Positions 44,403 through 53,315 of a DNA stretch of 64,000 bases are shown piece by piece (positions within the stretch are counted from its first letter, which is position 1; each line of letters opens with the position of its first letter). The position numbers and the translations under genes are program-made. The notes beneath the pieces are model-generated. The model saw nothing but the letters and a program-made list of their open reading frames with translations. It was not told where the DNA came from and did not search any database. The stretch lies in contig NZ_CP087719.1 of assembly GCF_020991085.1 (NCBI RefSeq), positions 558,001 through 622,000 on the forward strand, in the 5' to 3' direction. Source of the DNA: Roseomonas sp. OT10. Its GTDB lineage: Bacteria > Pseudomonadota > Alphaproteobacteria > Acetobacterales > Acetobacteraceae.

Positions 44403-46610
44403 TCAGCCCGGCTGGCGGCTGGCGGGCGGGACGTCGGCCAGCAGCTCCGCCACCTTGACCGCAAGCTGCTCGCGCTTGAACGGCTTGCCCAGAAGGTGCA
44501 CGCCATCGTCCAGCCGGCCATGGTGGACGATGGAATTCTCCGTGTAGCCGGACATGTAGAGCACCTTCACGCCCGGCCGGATCGCGGTGATCCGCTCGGC
44601 CAACTCGCGGCCGCGCACCTTGCCGGGCAGCACCACGTCGGTCAGCAGCAGCGCGATGTCCGCCGCGTGCTCGCCGAAGACGCGCAGGCCCTCCTCGCCG
44701 TCGCCGGCCTCCAGCACCCGGTAGCCCAGCTCGCGCAGGATCGCGACCGCGATCTCCCGCACCTCCGGCTCGTCCTCCACCACCAGCACCGAGGCGTCGC
44801 CGCGGGGCAGCGCGACCGGGGCGTCGCCGCGGCGCGGGACGGCGCCCGGCGCCGCGACGGCGCGCGGCAGGTAGAGCTTCACCGCCGTGCCCTCGCCCGG
44901 CTCGGAATAGACCTTCACATGGCCCGCCGACTGCTTGACGAAGCCCCAGACCATGGCGAGGCCCAGCCCGGTGCCCTTGCCGTCGGGCTTGGTCGTGAAG
45001 AAGGGCTCGAAGACCCGGTCCATCACCTCGCGCGACATGCCGTGCCCGGTGTCCGAGACGGCGAGCATGACGTAGTTGCCCGGCGTCACCTCCGCATGCT
45101 CGCGGGCATAGGCCTCGTCCAGCACCTTGTTCGCCAGCTCGATGGTCAGCCGCCCGCCGCCCGGCATGGCGTCGCGGGCGTTCAGCGCCAGGTTCAGCAC
45201 CGCGCTCTCCAGTTGCGCCGCGTCCGCCATGGCGGGCCAGAGGCCGGCGGCGTCGATGAAGCGCACGTCGATGTGCTCGCCCAGCGTCCGCCGCAGCAGC
45301 GGCACCATCTGCGGCAGGGTGGCGGAGAGGTTGAGCGGCTGCGGCGCCAGCGGCTGCCGCCGCGCGAAGGCGAGGAGCTGGGCCGTCAGCGTCGCGCCGC
45401 GCTGCGCCGCCCAGACGGCGCGCTCGATCCGCTGCTGCACCGAATCCTCCGCCTGCTCCGGCCCCAGCCTGGCGCGGACGAATTCCAGGTTGCCGAGGAT
45501 GACCATCAGCAGGTTGTTGAAGTCGTGCGCGATGCCGCCGGTGAGCTGGCCGATGGCCTGCATCTTCTGCGCCTCGCGCAGCACCGTCTCGGTGCGGACG
45601 CGCTGGGTCATGTCGCTCAGCGTCAGGACGAAGCCGCCGCCGGGCATGGCGGTCCGGCGCAGCTCGATCTGGTGGCCATCCGGGCGGCTGCGCTCATAGA
45701 CGACGTGGTCGCCCGGCTGCAGCGCGCGGCCATGCGCGAGCTGGGCCTCGCTCTCCAGCTCGATGCCGCCCGGCGACAGGCCGTGCTCGGTGAAGGCGGC
45801 GTAGGGGGTGCCGGGCAGGAGCAGGGAATCGGGCAGTTGCAGCAGGACCTGGAAGCATTCGTTCCAATGCTGCAACAGATGGTCCGCGCTGAACACGCCC
45901 ACGCCCTGGCTGAGGCTGTCCAGCGAGGTCTGCAGCCGCTGCGCCAGTGCGCGCTGCCGCAACTCCATGTCATAGGCTTGGCGCCAGGCGCGGTTGAGCA
46001 TCAGCGCCGCCCAGAGCAGGGAGGCCGTGGTGAGCAGGGCGACCGCCAGCACCAGCCAGCGGGTCAGGGCATTGGCGGAGTCGGCCGCGGCCAGGCGACG
46101 GGCCATCAGCGCCTCCTCCTGGCGCTTCATCGCCGCCAACTGGGCGGCGATCTCCGCCTGGCGCTGGATGGCCGCGTCGCTGCGCGTCACCCGCAGCGCC
46201 GCCTCCAGCCCCACGCTGCGCCGCAGCTCCACTCCCTGGGCAAGCGCCGCCACCCATTGCTGCAACAAGGGGGCGAGGGCACGCAGCCGCTCCTGCGTCG
46301 CCGCATTGTCCGCGGTCAGCCGCTGCAGGTCGCCTTGCAGCACGCTGATCTGGCCGAGCGCCGCCTCGTAGGCCGGCAGCACCTTCGGATCCGCGCCCAG
46401 GAGATACTCGCGCTGCTGGGACTCCGCCTCCCGCATGGCGAGTTCCATGTCCCGCGTGGTCGAGAGGACCTCGGCGGTGTGCTGCACCCAGACGCGCGCC
46501 TCGGCGGCCGCCCACCAGCGCTCCCAGGCCGCGAGGCCGGTGAGGGCGAGCATTCCTGCCAGAGCCGCGAAGACCATCAGGTTCGCGCGGAAGACGGTCT
46601 TTCGGGTCAT
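44403..46610 (-). CDS. Hybrid sensor histidine kinase (CHASE3-PAS-HisKA-HATPase-REC)
   Basis: A 735-residue inner-membrane sensor. Helices at about 10-28 and 185-207 flank an extracytoplasmic CHASE3-like helical domain (EYLLGADPKVLPAYEAAL). A PAS-type domain follows (QTSLDSLSQGVGVFSADHLLQHWN). The kinase core has GGIAHDFNNLL with phospho-acceptor His362, N-box VLNLALNARDAMPGGG, DTGHGM and GKGTGLGLAMV. A C-terminal receiver has acceptor Asp658 in LLLTDVVLPG. No separate DNA-binding partner is next to it, so output may go to another regulator. The upstream 240 bp before the next gene hold nothing recognisable. Confidence 0.93.
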   Translation of the reverse strand: MTRKTVFRANLMVFAALAGMLALTGLAAWERWWAAAEARVWVQHTAEVLSTTRDMELAMREAESQQREYLLGADPKVLPAYEAALGQISVLQGDLQRLTADNAATQERLRALAPLLQQWVAALAQGVELRRSVGLEAALRVTRSDAAIQRQAEIAAQLAAMKRQEEALMARRLAAADSANALTRWLVLAVALLTTASLLWAALMLNRAWRQAYDMELRQRALAQRLQTSLDSLSQGVGVFSADHLLQHWNECFQVLLQLPDSLLLPGTPYAAFTEHGLSPGGIELESEAQLAHGRALQPGDHVVYERSRPDGHQIELRRTAMPGGGFVLTLSDMTQRVRTETVLREAQKMQAIGQLTGGIAHDFNNLLMVILGNLEFVRARLGPEQAEDSVQQRIERAVWAAQRGATLTAQLLAFARRQPLAPQPLNLSATLPQMVPLLRRTLGEHIDVRFIDAAGLWPAMADAAQLESAVLNLALNARDAMPGGGRLTIELANKVLDEAYAREHAEVTPGNYVMLAVSDTGHGMSREVMDRVFEPFFTTKPDGKGTGLGLAMVWGFVKQSAGHVKVYSEPGEGTAVKLYLPRAVAAPGAVPRRGDAPVALPRGDASVLVVEDEPEVREIAVAILRELGYRVLEAGDGEEGLRVFGEHAADIALLLTDVVLPGKVRGRELAERITAIRPGVKVLYMSGYTENSIVHHGRLDDGVHLLGKPFKREQLAVKVAELLADVPPASRQPG

Positions 46611-46851
46611 GGACTCGGCGCGAGGAGGAAGGCGGTGCCGGCGGGTGGAAGCGGGCACGCGCCGGCGGGCGAGGTCGCCATAGTGCGGCGCGGCGCGGGA
46701 GGTGTCCACCGCGCCGCCGGCCGGGCACGCCCGTGGGGGACGGCGCGGGGCACGGCGGGGGCCGCGCGGGCCCGGTTGGCGCCGGAGCCGCGCATGGCCC
46801 TACCATGCCGCCGCCGGGGCATGCGCGACGCGAAGGGGATGGGCTGGCACG

Positions 46852-47589
46852 ATGCTGATCGCCCTGATGTCCGACATCCATGGCAACCGGGAAGCGCTGT
46901 CGGCCTGCCTCGAGCACGCCCGGCAGGCGGGCGCGGAGCGGCTGGTCTTCCTGGGCGACCTGGTGGGCTATGGCGCCGATCCGGTCTGGGTGGTCGAGAC
47001 GGTGATGGAATGGCGGGAGCGCGGCGCCGTCGTCCTGCTCGGCAACCACGACCAGGCCGTCTGGCGCCGCTCCCCGCTCAACCCGGTGGCGCAGGCGGCC
47101 ATGGCCTGGACCCGCACGCGCCTCGACGCGCGCGCGGAGGCCTTCCTGCGCTCCCTGCCGATGACGGCCGAGGATGAGGACCGGCTCTACGTCCATGCGG
47201 ACGCCTCCGATCCCCCCCGCTGGCGCTACGTGCTGGGGGCCGAGGAGGCGCGTCGCAGCCTGCTGGCCACGGCGGCGCGGGTGACCATCTGCGGCCATGT
47301 CCATGTCCCGGGCCTCTACGGGCTGACCGCGACCGATCGGGTGAGCCGCTTCGTCCCGGCCGGCGGCATGCCCGTGCCGCTCACCCGGCCGCGGCGCTGG
47401 CTGGCGGTGCTGGGGGCGGTGGGGCAGCCCCGCGACGGCAACCCCGATGCCTGCTACGGGCTGTTCGACACGGAGCGGCAGGAGCTGCGCTGGATGCGGG
47501 TGTCCTACGACGTCGCGGCGGCGGCGGCCAAGATTCGGGCGGCCGGCCTGCCCGCGGTGCTGGCCGACCGGCTGGCCGAGGGGCGCTGA
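46852..47589 (+). CDS. Calcineurin-type metallophosphoesterase
   Basis: A 245-residue phosphoesterase of the YfcE/PP2A-like superfamily. Metal ligands: SDIHGN (D8, H10), GDLVGYGADP (D36), GNHD (N65, H66), VHADAS and GHVHVPG. It is cytosolic. It lies 10 bp before a gene for a protein kinase-universal stress protein fusion, on the same strand. A kinase/phosphatase pairing is therefore plausible, though the substrate could equally be a nucleotide or phospholipid ester. Confidence 0.9.
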   Translation: MLIALMSDIHGNREALSACLEHARQAGAERLVFLGDLVGYGADPVWVVETVMEWRERGAVVLLGNHDQAVWRRSPLNPVAQAAMAWTRTRLDARAEAFLRSLPMTAEDEDRLYVHADASDPPRWRYVLGAEEARRSLLATAARVTICGHVHVPGLYGLTATDRVSRFVPAGGMPVPLTRPRRWLAVLGAVGQPRDGNPDACYGLFDTERQELRWMRVSYDVAAAAAKIRAAGLPAVLADRLAEGR

Positions 47590-47599
47590 GGCCGCCGCC

Positions 47600-49105
47600 A
47601 TGCCCGCCGCCTCCCTGCGCGCCGGCCAGGTGCTGGACGGTTTCGAGCTGGAGCGGGTGCTGCACGAGGGCGGCATGGCGGCGCTGTGGTCCGTCACCCA
47701 TCCCGACCATCCCGGCCCGCTGCTGATGAAGGTGCCGCGGCTTGCGGCGTCCGATCCGGGGGCGATCGTCAGCTTCGAGATGGAGCAGATGGTGCTGCCC
47801 CGGCTGTCCGGCCCGCATGTGCCCCGCTTCATCGCCGCGGTGGGCTTCGAGGCGGAGCCCTACCTGGTCATGGAATGCCTGCCCGGAGCCTCGCTGCTGG
47901 CGCGGCGCCGGGAGTTCCCGCTGCCGGTGGCGGAGGTGGCGGCGATCGGGGCGCGGGTCGCCACGGCGCTGGATTCGGTCCACCGCCAGCACGTGCTTCA
48001 CCTCGATGTGAAGCCGGCCAACATCCTGTTCCGGCCGCCGCCGGCCGAGGGGGGCGAGCCCGTGGCGGTGCTGGTGGATTTCGGCCTGTCGCACCACGCG
48101 CTGCTGCCGGACCTGATCGAGGAGGAGTTCCGCCTGCCCTACGGCACCGCCCCCTACATGGCGCCGGAGCAGGTGCTGGGGACGCGGTCGGAACCGCGCA
48201 GCGACCTCTACGCGCTGGGCGTGACGCTCTACTACCTGGCGACGGGGGTGCTGCCCTTCGGCGACCCGCAGCACATCGCCGCCGTGCGCAAGCGGCTCTG
48301 GCGCGATCCCTTGCCGCCGCGCCGGCTGCGGCCGGACCTGCCGCCCTGGCTGCAGGAGGTCATCCTGCGCAGCCTGGAGGTGCAGCCCTCGGCACGCCAT
48401 CCCACGGCGGCGCAGCTCGCCTTCGCGCTCCGGCACCCGGATTCCGTGCCGCTGACGGCACGGGCGGAGCGCCAGGGGCGCGACGGGCCACTGGCCGTGC
48501 TGCGCCGGCGGATCGCCGCCCCCTCGGCGACGGTGCAGGGGCGGCCCCTGCCGCGGCCGCCCGCCCCGCCGGGGCCGGCGGGGCGGCCCGGGGGACCGGC
48601 GGGGCCGGCGGCCGGGACGCAGGAGGCGCGCCTCACCCCCGCCTGGCGGCAGCTCGTGGGCGCCCCGATCGTCATGGTCGCCGTGGATCTCTCGGCCGAG
48701 GGCCTGTCCCTGGCCGATCCCCTGCGCAACACCATCGGCCAGGTGCTGCGCCTGTTCCCGGGCGCCCGGCTCGCCTGCGTCAACGTGCTGCGGCAGGGGC
48801 TGCTGCTGGCCGATCCGGCGGTGGACAGCCAGGGCCGCAGCAGCCACGTGGAGCGGCTGGTGCAGCTGCGCCACTGGGCGCGCCCGCTGCGCCTGTCCGA
48901 GGAGCAGGTCACCTTCCACGTGCTGGAGGCGGGCGACGCCGCGACGGCGCTGCTGGACTACGCCACGGCGAACCACGTGGACCATATCGTCATGGGCGCC
49001 CGGGCGAATTCGCTGCGCCGTGCGATGCTGGGCTCCGTGTCGGGCGAGGTGGCCGCCAAGGCGCCCTGCACGGTCACCGTGGTGCGGCCGCGCATGCGGG
49101 CGTAA
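47600..49105 (+). CDS. Ser/Thr protein kinase fused to universal stress protein domain
   Basis: A 501-residue fusion. Residues 10-290 are a Hanks-type kinase: GGMAALWSV glycine-loop region, K44 in LLMKVPR, HLDVKPANI with D136, VDFGLS with D160, GTAPYMAPEQVLG and SDLYALGVTLYYLATGVLPF. A proline/glycine linker (about 315-345) follows. Residues 350-501 are a universal stress protein (UspA) fold: IVMVAVDLSAEGLS, VNVLRQG, ATANHVDHIVMGARAN and GSVSGEVAAKAPCTVTVVRP, which includes the ATP-binding G-x2-G-x9-G-S pattern. The protein has no obvious membrane segment. The preceding phosphoesterase is likely in the same operon. Confidence 0.92.
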   Translation: MPAASLRAGQVLDGFELERVLHEGGMAALWSVTHPDHPGPLLMKVPRLAASDPGAIVSFEMEQMVLPRLSGPHVPRFIAAVGFEAEPYLVMECLPGASLLARRREFPLPVAEVAAIGARVATALDSVHRQHVLHLDVKPANILFRPPPAEGGEPVAVLVDFGLSHHALLPDLIEEEFRLPYGTAPYMAPEQVLGTRSEPRSDLYALGVTLYYLATGVLPFGDPQHIAAVRKRLWRDPLPPRRLRPDLPPWLQEVILRSLEVQPSARHPTAAQLAFALRHPDSVPLTARAERQGRDGPLAVLRRRIAAPSATVQGRPLPRPPAPPGPAGRPGGPAGPAAGTQEARLTPAWRQLVGAPIVMVAVDLSAEGLSLADPLRNTIGQVLRLFPGARLACVNVLRQGLLLADPAVDSQGRSSHVERLVQLRHWARPLRLSEEQVTFHVLEAGDAATALLDYATANHVDHIVMGARANSLRRAMLGSVSGEVAAKAPCTVTVVRPRMRA

Positions 49106-49117
49106 GGGCGCCGCGCG

Positions 49118-50440
49118 TCAGAACGCGACCTTCCCGAACACCGCGCTGAGCAGGGCGAACAGCACGCCCCCGGCCAGGAAACCGACGATGGTGCCGTTCA
49201 TCCGCACGTATTGCAGGTCGCGGCCCACGCGCAGCTCGATCTTCTCCGTCACCGTCGCCGTGTCCCAGTTCGCCACCACCCCGGCGATGAACGCGGAGAG
49301 CCGCTTCTGCGCCTCTGGCAGCAGCGGGAGGAGCAGCCCCTCCAGCGCCGCGTTCACCCGGGCGCGGGCGGCCGGGTCCTCGGACAGCACCTTGCCGCCG
49401 TTGGACAGCGCCGCCTGGGCGAGGCTTGCGATCCGCCCCTCCGGCTTCGCCGCGTCCAGCTCCACCGCCCAGCGCAGACGGTGCCAGGCATCGTCCAGCC
49501 AGCCCGCCACCACCTCATGCCGCAGCGCCGCGCCCAGCGCCGCACCGATCTGCGCCGCGCGCTCCGGGTCGCGCTCCAGCCGGTCCAGCTCTCGCATCAC
49601 CCATTCGTCGAAGGCGGCGCGCAGGCTGCTCTCGCCGCCTTCCGTGGACACCGCCTCGTCCAGCGCCTCGTTCACCGCCGTCACGACGCGGCGGGCGACA
49701 TAGGCCCCGGCCACCCAGCCGACCAGCGAGCCGCCCTGCTCGCGCACGCGCTTCTCCACCTCCTCGCGCAGCGCTGCCTCGCGGGTGCGCAGGACGGCGC
49801 GGATCTCGCGCAGCGCCAGGTCGAAGACGTCGCGGTGCCGCCCGCCCTCGACCAGGGTGCGCAGGGTGCGCGCCAGCAGCCGGGTCGCCGCCGGCCCGTC
49901 GGCGAGGCGGGGGAGGAGGCGCAGCATCACCTTCGACGCCCGCCCCTCCTGCACATTGGCCAGCAGACGCGGCAGGGCGGTGGCGACGGCGCGGGCGGCG
50001 GGCTGGGTCGCCTTGGGGTCGGCCAGCACGCCCGCGATGACAGAGGCGAGGTCCAGCCGTTGCAACAGCCGCGCCACCTCGCCTTCGGTGAACACATGGT
50101 CCGCGACGAAACGCCCGAGCGACTGGCCCAGCCGCACCTTCTGGCGCGGGATGATGGCGGTGTGCGGGATGGGCAGGCCGAGCGGGCGGCGGAACAGGGC
50201 CGTCACCGCGAACCAGTCGGCCAGCCCGCCGACGAGGCCGGCCTTGGCGCTGGCCTGGAGCAGGTCCGTCCACCAGCCGGGCGGCAGGGCATAGGCCCCC
50301 ACCGTCAGCCCGGCCATCCCGGCCAGCAGCCCGGTGGCCAGCAGCCGGTGGCGGCGCAGGCTCTGCCGCAGCGCCTCGTCGGCCGCGCTGCGCGGGTTCA
50401 GGGAGGGGAGGAAGGGTTCGGGGGAAGGACTGCCCTGCAT
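49118..50440 (-). CDS. DUF445 (YjiN-like) membrane-anchored protein
   Basis: A 440-residue protein with hydrophobic helices at both ends (LLATGLLAGMAGLTVGAYAL and IVGFLAGGVLFALLSAVFG) and a long helical middle. GLVGGLADWFAVTALFRRPLGLPIPHTAIIPRQKVRLGQSLGRFV is the DUF445 signature. The function is unknown; it is thought to be an envelope protein. It is divergent from the zinc operon and its 5' end lies 49 bp from the Zur-like box, so joint control is possible. Confidence 0.88.
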   Translation of the reverse strand: MQGSPSPEPFLPSLNPRSAADEALRQSLRRHRLLATGLLAGMAGLTVGAYALPPGWWTDLLQASAKAGLVGGLADWFAVTALFRRPLGLPIPHTAIIPRQKVRLGQSLGRFVADHVFTEGEVARLLQRLDLASVIAGVLADPKATQPAARAVATALPRLLANVQEGRASKVMLRLLPRLADGPAATRLLARTLRTLVEGGRHRDVFDLALREIRAVLRTREAALREEVEKRVREQGGSLVGWVAGAYVARRVVTAVNEALDEAVSTEGGESSLRAAFDEWVMRELDRLERDPERAAQIGAALGAALRHEVVAGWLDDAWHRLRWAVELDAAKPEGRIASLAQAALSNGGKVLSEDPAARARVNAALEGLLLPLLPEAQKRLSAFIAGVVANWDTATVTEKIELRVGRDLQYVRMNGTIVGFLAGGVLFALLSAVFGKVAF

Positions 50441-50488
50441 GGCGCGCGGAGTTGGACGCGCGGAGAAGGCTTGTCCAGGCCGGCTGGA

Positions 50489-50505
50489 ATGTTATGTCGT
50501 AACAT
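50489..50505 (+). promoter_or_regulatory. Zur-like operator for the znu operon
   Basis: ATGTTA-TGTCG-TAACAT is a perfect 6-bp inverted repeat with a 5-bp centre, close to the TGTTATA/TATAACA core of proteobacterial Zur boxes. TTGTCC (50471-50476) and TATGTC (50493-50498) give a possible -35/-10 with 16-bp spacing, so the dyad would cover the -10. It stands right before a 38-residue ORF and znuC. Confidence 0.65.
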
Positions 50506-50506
50506 C

Positions 50507-50623
50507 ATGTCGCGGCTCACCGACCCCCTCGCGCTTTCTGCCGGCCTCGCGCCGCGCCTGGTGCTGGCCGCCGGGCTGTCCGGGCTGCTCGCCCTGGCGG
50601 TGGCCTGGGCGCTCGCCGCGTGA
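50507..50623 (+). CDS. 38-residue membrane microprotein at head of znu operon
   Basis: MSRLTDPLALSAGLAPRLVL is followed by a single hydrophobic helix (LAAGLSGLLALAVAWALAA). The ATG lies two bases after the Zur-like dyad with no ribosome-binding site. If the inferred -10 (50493-50498) is right, transcription starts almost at the ATG, so the mRNA would be leaderless. The stop overlaps the znuC GTG (GTGA), indicating coupling. It may be a small regulator or a subunit of the transporter, or only a leader peptide that couples translation. No homologue family is recognised. Confidence 0.6.
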   Translation: MSRLTDPLALSAGLAPRLVLAAGLSGLLALAVAWALAA

Positions 50624-51396
50624 GCGCGCACCACCACGCCCCGGCGCGTCCTCCGGGGGCCAATGACGGCATCACCCTCTCCGACGTCACGGTGACGCAT
50701 GGCCGACGGCCCGCGGTGCACCACGTCTCCGGCCGCTTCGCCCCGGGCAGCCTGACCGCGCTGGTCGGGCCGAACGGGGCGGGCAAGACCACCCTGCTGC
50801 GCGCCATCGCCGGGCTGCACGCGCCCTCCGAGGGGCGGGTGACGGCGCCGCGCGGCCGCATCGCCCTGCTGCCGCAGGGGGCGGCGCTGGACCGGTCCTT
50901 CCCGATCGCCTGCCTGGATGTGGTGATGCTGGGGCACTGGTCCCGGCTCGGCGCCTTCCGTGGCGCGACCGCCGCCGACCGCGAGGCCGCTCTGGCCGCG
51001 CTCTCCGCCGTGGGGCTGGAGGGGTTCGGCAAGCGGCCGGTGTCGGCGCTGTCCGCCGGGCAGTTCCAGCGGCTGCTCTTCGCCCGGCTGCTGGTGCAGG
51101 ACGCGCCGGTGATCCTGCTGGACGAGCCCTTCAACGCCGTGGACGCCCGCACCGCCGCCGACCTGCTGCGCCTGGTGCGGCGCTGGCATGGCGAGGGCCG
51201 CACCGTGCTGGCCGTGCTGCACGACCTGGAACTGGTGCGGCAGGAATTCCCCGACTGCCTGCTGCTGGCCCGCGAGGCCATCGCCTGGGGCCCCACCGCC
51301 GAGGTGCTCTGCGCCGAGAACCGCCTGCGCGCCCGGATGATGGCCGAGGCCTGGGACGCGGATGCCGAGGGCTGCGACCGGCCGCTCGCGGCCTGA
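50620..51396 (+). CDS. znuC: Zinc ABC transporter ATP-binding protein (ZnuC-like)
   Basis: A 258-residue ATPase. Walker A GPNGAGKTTLLRAI, Q-loop ALLPQGAALDRSFPI, signature ALSAGQFQRLLFARLL, Walker B VILLDEPFNAVDA and the His in AVLHDLELV. GQFQRL and the MLGHWSRLGAF segment match the metal (Zn/Mn) branch of ABC importers. The histidine-rich start (MSAHHH) is a common metal-binding feature. The GTG at 50620 overlaps the preceding microprotein stop. znuB follows after a GNAT gene. znuA and zur are not in the window. Confidence 0.88.
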   Translation: MSAHHHAPARPPGANDGITLSDVTVTHGRRPAVHHVSGRFAPGSLTALVGPNGAGKTTLLRAIAGLHAPSEGRVTAPRGRIALLPQGAALDRSFPIACLDVVMLGHWSRLGAFRGATAADREAALAALSAVGLEGFGKRPVSALSAGQFQRLLFARLLVQDAPVILLDEPFNAVDARTAADLLRLVRRWHGEGRTVLAVLHDLELVRQEFPDCLLLAREAIAWGPTAEVLCAENRLRARMMAEAWDADAEGCDRPLAA

Positions 51397-51427
51397 CGGC
51401 CGTGCCTCCGTCGTGACCGGTGCCGCC

Positions 51428-51988
51428 ATGATCGGGCCGGTCCTCCGCTGGGCCGGCGGGCCGGTGGTGCGGGAGACGCCCCGCCTGCTCCTGCGCCCCT
51501 TCGCCGAGGCCGATGCGCCGGCCCTGGCCGCGCTGCGCGCCGATCCGGAGACCCTGCGCTTCCTGCCGGGCGGCGAGGCGGCCGCCGCCACCGCCGGGCC
51601 GGATGCCGCGCGTCTGGTCGGGCTGTGGTCCGCCGGCTGGGCGAGCGGGCCGGGCTATGCCCCTTGGGCCGTGGTGCTGAAGGAGACGGGGGCGCTGATC
51701 GGCCAGTGCGGGCTGCGCTGGCTGCCCTGGGGCGGTGGGGTGACCGAGGTGCTGTGGATGCTGGGGCGCGACCACTGGCGCCGGGGCTACGCCACCGAGG
51801 CCGCGCGCGCCGCCCTCGCCTGGGGCTTCGGCCCGCTGGGGCTGGCGCGGATCGAGGCTTTCGTGGCGCCGGGGAACGATGCCTCGCTGGGCGTCGTCCG
51901 TCGGCTGGGGATGGTGCCGCAGGGGGCCATCGAGGTCTTCGGGATGGCCGCCCTGCACTTCGCCCTGGACCAGCCCGAAGGGGGATAG
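51428..51988 (+). CDS. GNAT-family N-acetyltransferase
   Basis: A 186-residue acetyltransferase of the RimJ/RimL type: RETPRLLLRPFAEADAPAL, LIGQCGLRWL, VLWMLGRDHWRRGYATEAARAALAWGF (acetyl-CoA loop R-G-Y-A-T-E) and IEAFVAPGNDASLGVVRRLGM. It is inserted between znuC and znuB on the same strand, 31 bp after the first and one base before the second, so it is co-transcribed with zinc uptake. Target unknown. Confidence 0.88.
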   Translation: MIGPVLRWAGGPVVRETPRLLLRPFAEADAPALAALRADPETLRFLPGGEAAAATAGPDAARLVGLWSAGWASGPGYAPWAVVLKETGALIGQCGLRWLPWGGGVTEVLWMLGRDHWRRGYATEAARAALAWGFGPLGLARIEAFVAPGNDASLGVVRRLGMVPQGAIEVFGMAALHFALDQPEGG

Positions 51989-51989
51989 C

Positions 51990-52856
51990 GTGTACGACCT
52001 GCTCCTCGGCCCCTTCGTCGAGTTCGGCTTCCTCCGCCGCGCCCTGGTCGGCTGCCTGGCCCTGTCGCTGGCGGCCCCGCCGCTGGGCGTCTTCCTGATG
52101 CTGCGGCGGATGAGCCTGTCCGCCGACGTGCTGGCCCACGGCATCCTGCCCGGCATCGCCGCCGGCTTCTGGATCGCCGGCCTGTCCGTCACCGCCATGT
52201 CGCTCGGCGGGCTGGTCGCGGGGCTGGCGGTCAGCCTCGGCGCCGGGGCGCTGTCCCGCGCGACGGGGGGGCGGGAGGATGCGACGCTGACCGCGCTCTA
52301 CCTCGTCGCCCTCGCGCTCGGCGTCGCGATGGTGTCGGCGCGCGGGGGGGCGGTGGATCTGACCCACCTGCTGTTCGGCTCCGTGCTGGGGGTGGATGAC
52401 GGGGCGTTGTTCATGATGGCCGGCGTGTCCGTGGTCACCCTGTTCGCCCTGGCCTTCGCGTGGCGGCCGCTGGCGCTGGAGAGCTTCGACCCCCAGTTCG
52501 CCGCGGCCGAGGGCGCGCATGGCGGGGCCTGGCACCTGCTGTTCCTGGCGCTGGTGGTGCTGAACGTGCTGGCCGCCTTCCAGGCGCTGGGGACGCTGAT
52601 GGCGGTGGGGCTGATGATGCTGCCCGCCGTCGCGTCGCGGCACTGGGCGGCGGAGCTGGGGGGGATGGTTCGGGCCTCGGTCGGGCTGGCGCTGCTCTCG
52701 GCGGTGGCGGGGCTGTTGCTGTCCTTCCATGCGGATGTGCCGACCGGGCCGGCCATCGTGCTGGTGGCGGGCGGGCTGTGGGCGGTGTCCACCGTCGCCG
52801 GGCCGGTGGACGGGTTGCTGGGGCGCTGGGTGCGGCGGCGGCATCTGGCGGGGTGA
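51990..52856 (+). CDS. znuB: Zinc ABC transporter permease (ZnuB-like)
   Basis: A 288-residue membrane protein of the ABC-3 metal permease family. PFVEFGFLRRALVGCLALSLAAPPLGVFLMLRRMSLSADVLAH is the typical N-terminus. It has about eight helices and a C-terminal LGTLMAVGLMMLPAVASRHWA motif. GTG 51990 lies one base after the GNAT stop with AGGGGG upstream. With ZnuC it forms the import channel. Confidence 0.9.
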   Translation: MYDLLLGPFVEFGFLRRALVGCLALSLAAPPLGVFLMLRRMSLSADVLAHGILPGIAAGFWIAGLSVTAMSLGGLVAGLAVSLGAGALSRATGGREDATLTALYLVALALGVAMVSARGGAVDLTHLLFGSVLGVDDGALFMMAGVSVVTLFALAFAWRPLALESFDPQFAAAEGAHGGAWHLLFLALVVLNVLAAFQALGTLMAVGLMMLPAVASRHWAAELGGMVRASVGLALLSAVAGLLLSFHADVPTGPAIVLVAGGLWAVSTVAGPVDGLLGRWVRRRHLAG

Positions 52857-52923
52857 ACCCCGGTTGTTCCAGGCGCTGGACCGGGCAGGATGCGGGGGAG
52901 ACCGAATCCCGGAGCGCAGGCCC

Positions 52924-53271
52924 ATGACCATCCGACGACTCGCCGAGGAAGAGCGGCTGTCCGGCGCCACCATCGGCGGGGGGCTGATCTTCCTCGCCGG
53001 GCAGGTGGCGGATGACGCGACGCTGGATGCCGAGGGGCAGACCGAGGATATCCTGCGGCAGATCGATGCGCTGCTGGCCGAGGCCGGGGTGGATAAGCGC
53101 GCGCTGCTGTCGGTGACGGTGGTGCTGGCGGATATCCGGGATGCGGCAGGGATGAACCGGGCGTGGGATCGGTGGTTGGATCAGGGGTCGAAGCCTGCGC
53201 GGATGACGATTCAGGGGGCGTTGGTGAACCCGGCTTGGAAGGTGGAGATTACGGGGGTAGCGTTGGGGTAA
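52924..53271 (+). CDS. RidA-family (YjgF) protein
   Basis: A 115-residue Rid protein, a family that hydrolyses reactive enamines/imines from PLP enzymes or has related roles. Typical features: GGGLIFLAGQVADDATLDAEGQTEDILRQIDALL, the strand LSVTVVLADIRDAAGMNRAWDRW, and KPARMTIQGALVNPAWKVEI, where the Arg is in the position needed for deaminase activity. ATG 52924. It is on its own after the znu operon. Confidence 0.9.
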   Translation: MTIRRLAEEERLSGATIGGGLIFLAGQVADDATLDAEGQTEDILRQIDALLAEAGVDKRALLSVTVVLADIRDAAGMNRAWDRWLDQGSKPARMTIQGALVNPAWKVEITGVALG

Positions 53272-53315
53272 GTCGGGACGTTGTGGGGAGAGGTGTAAGC
53301 GATCCAAAGTGGACT

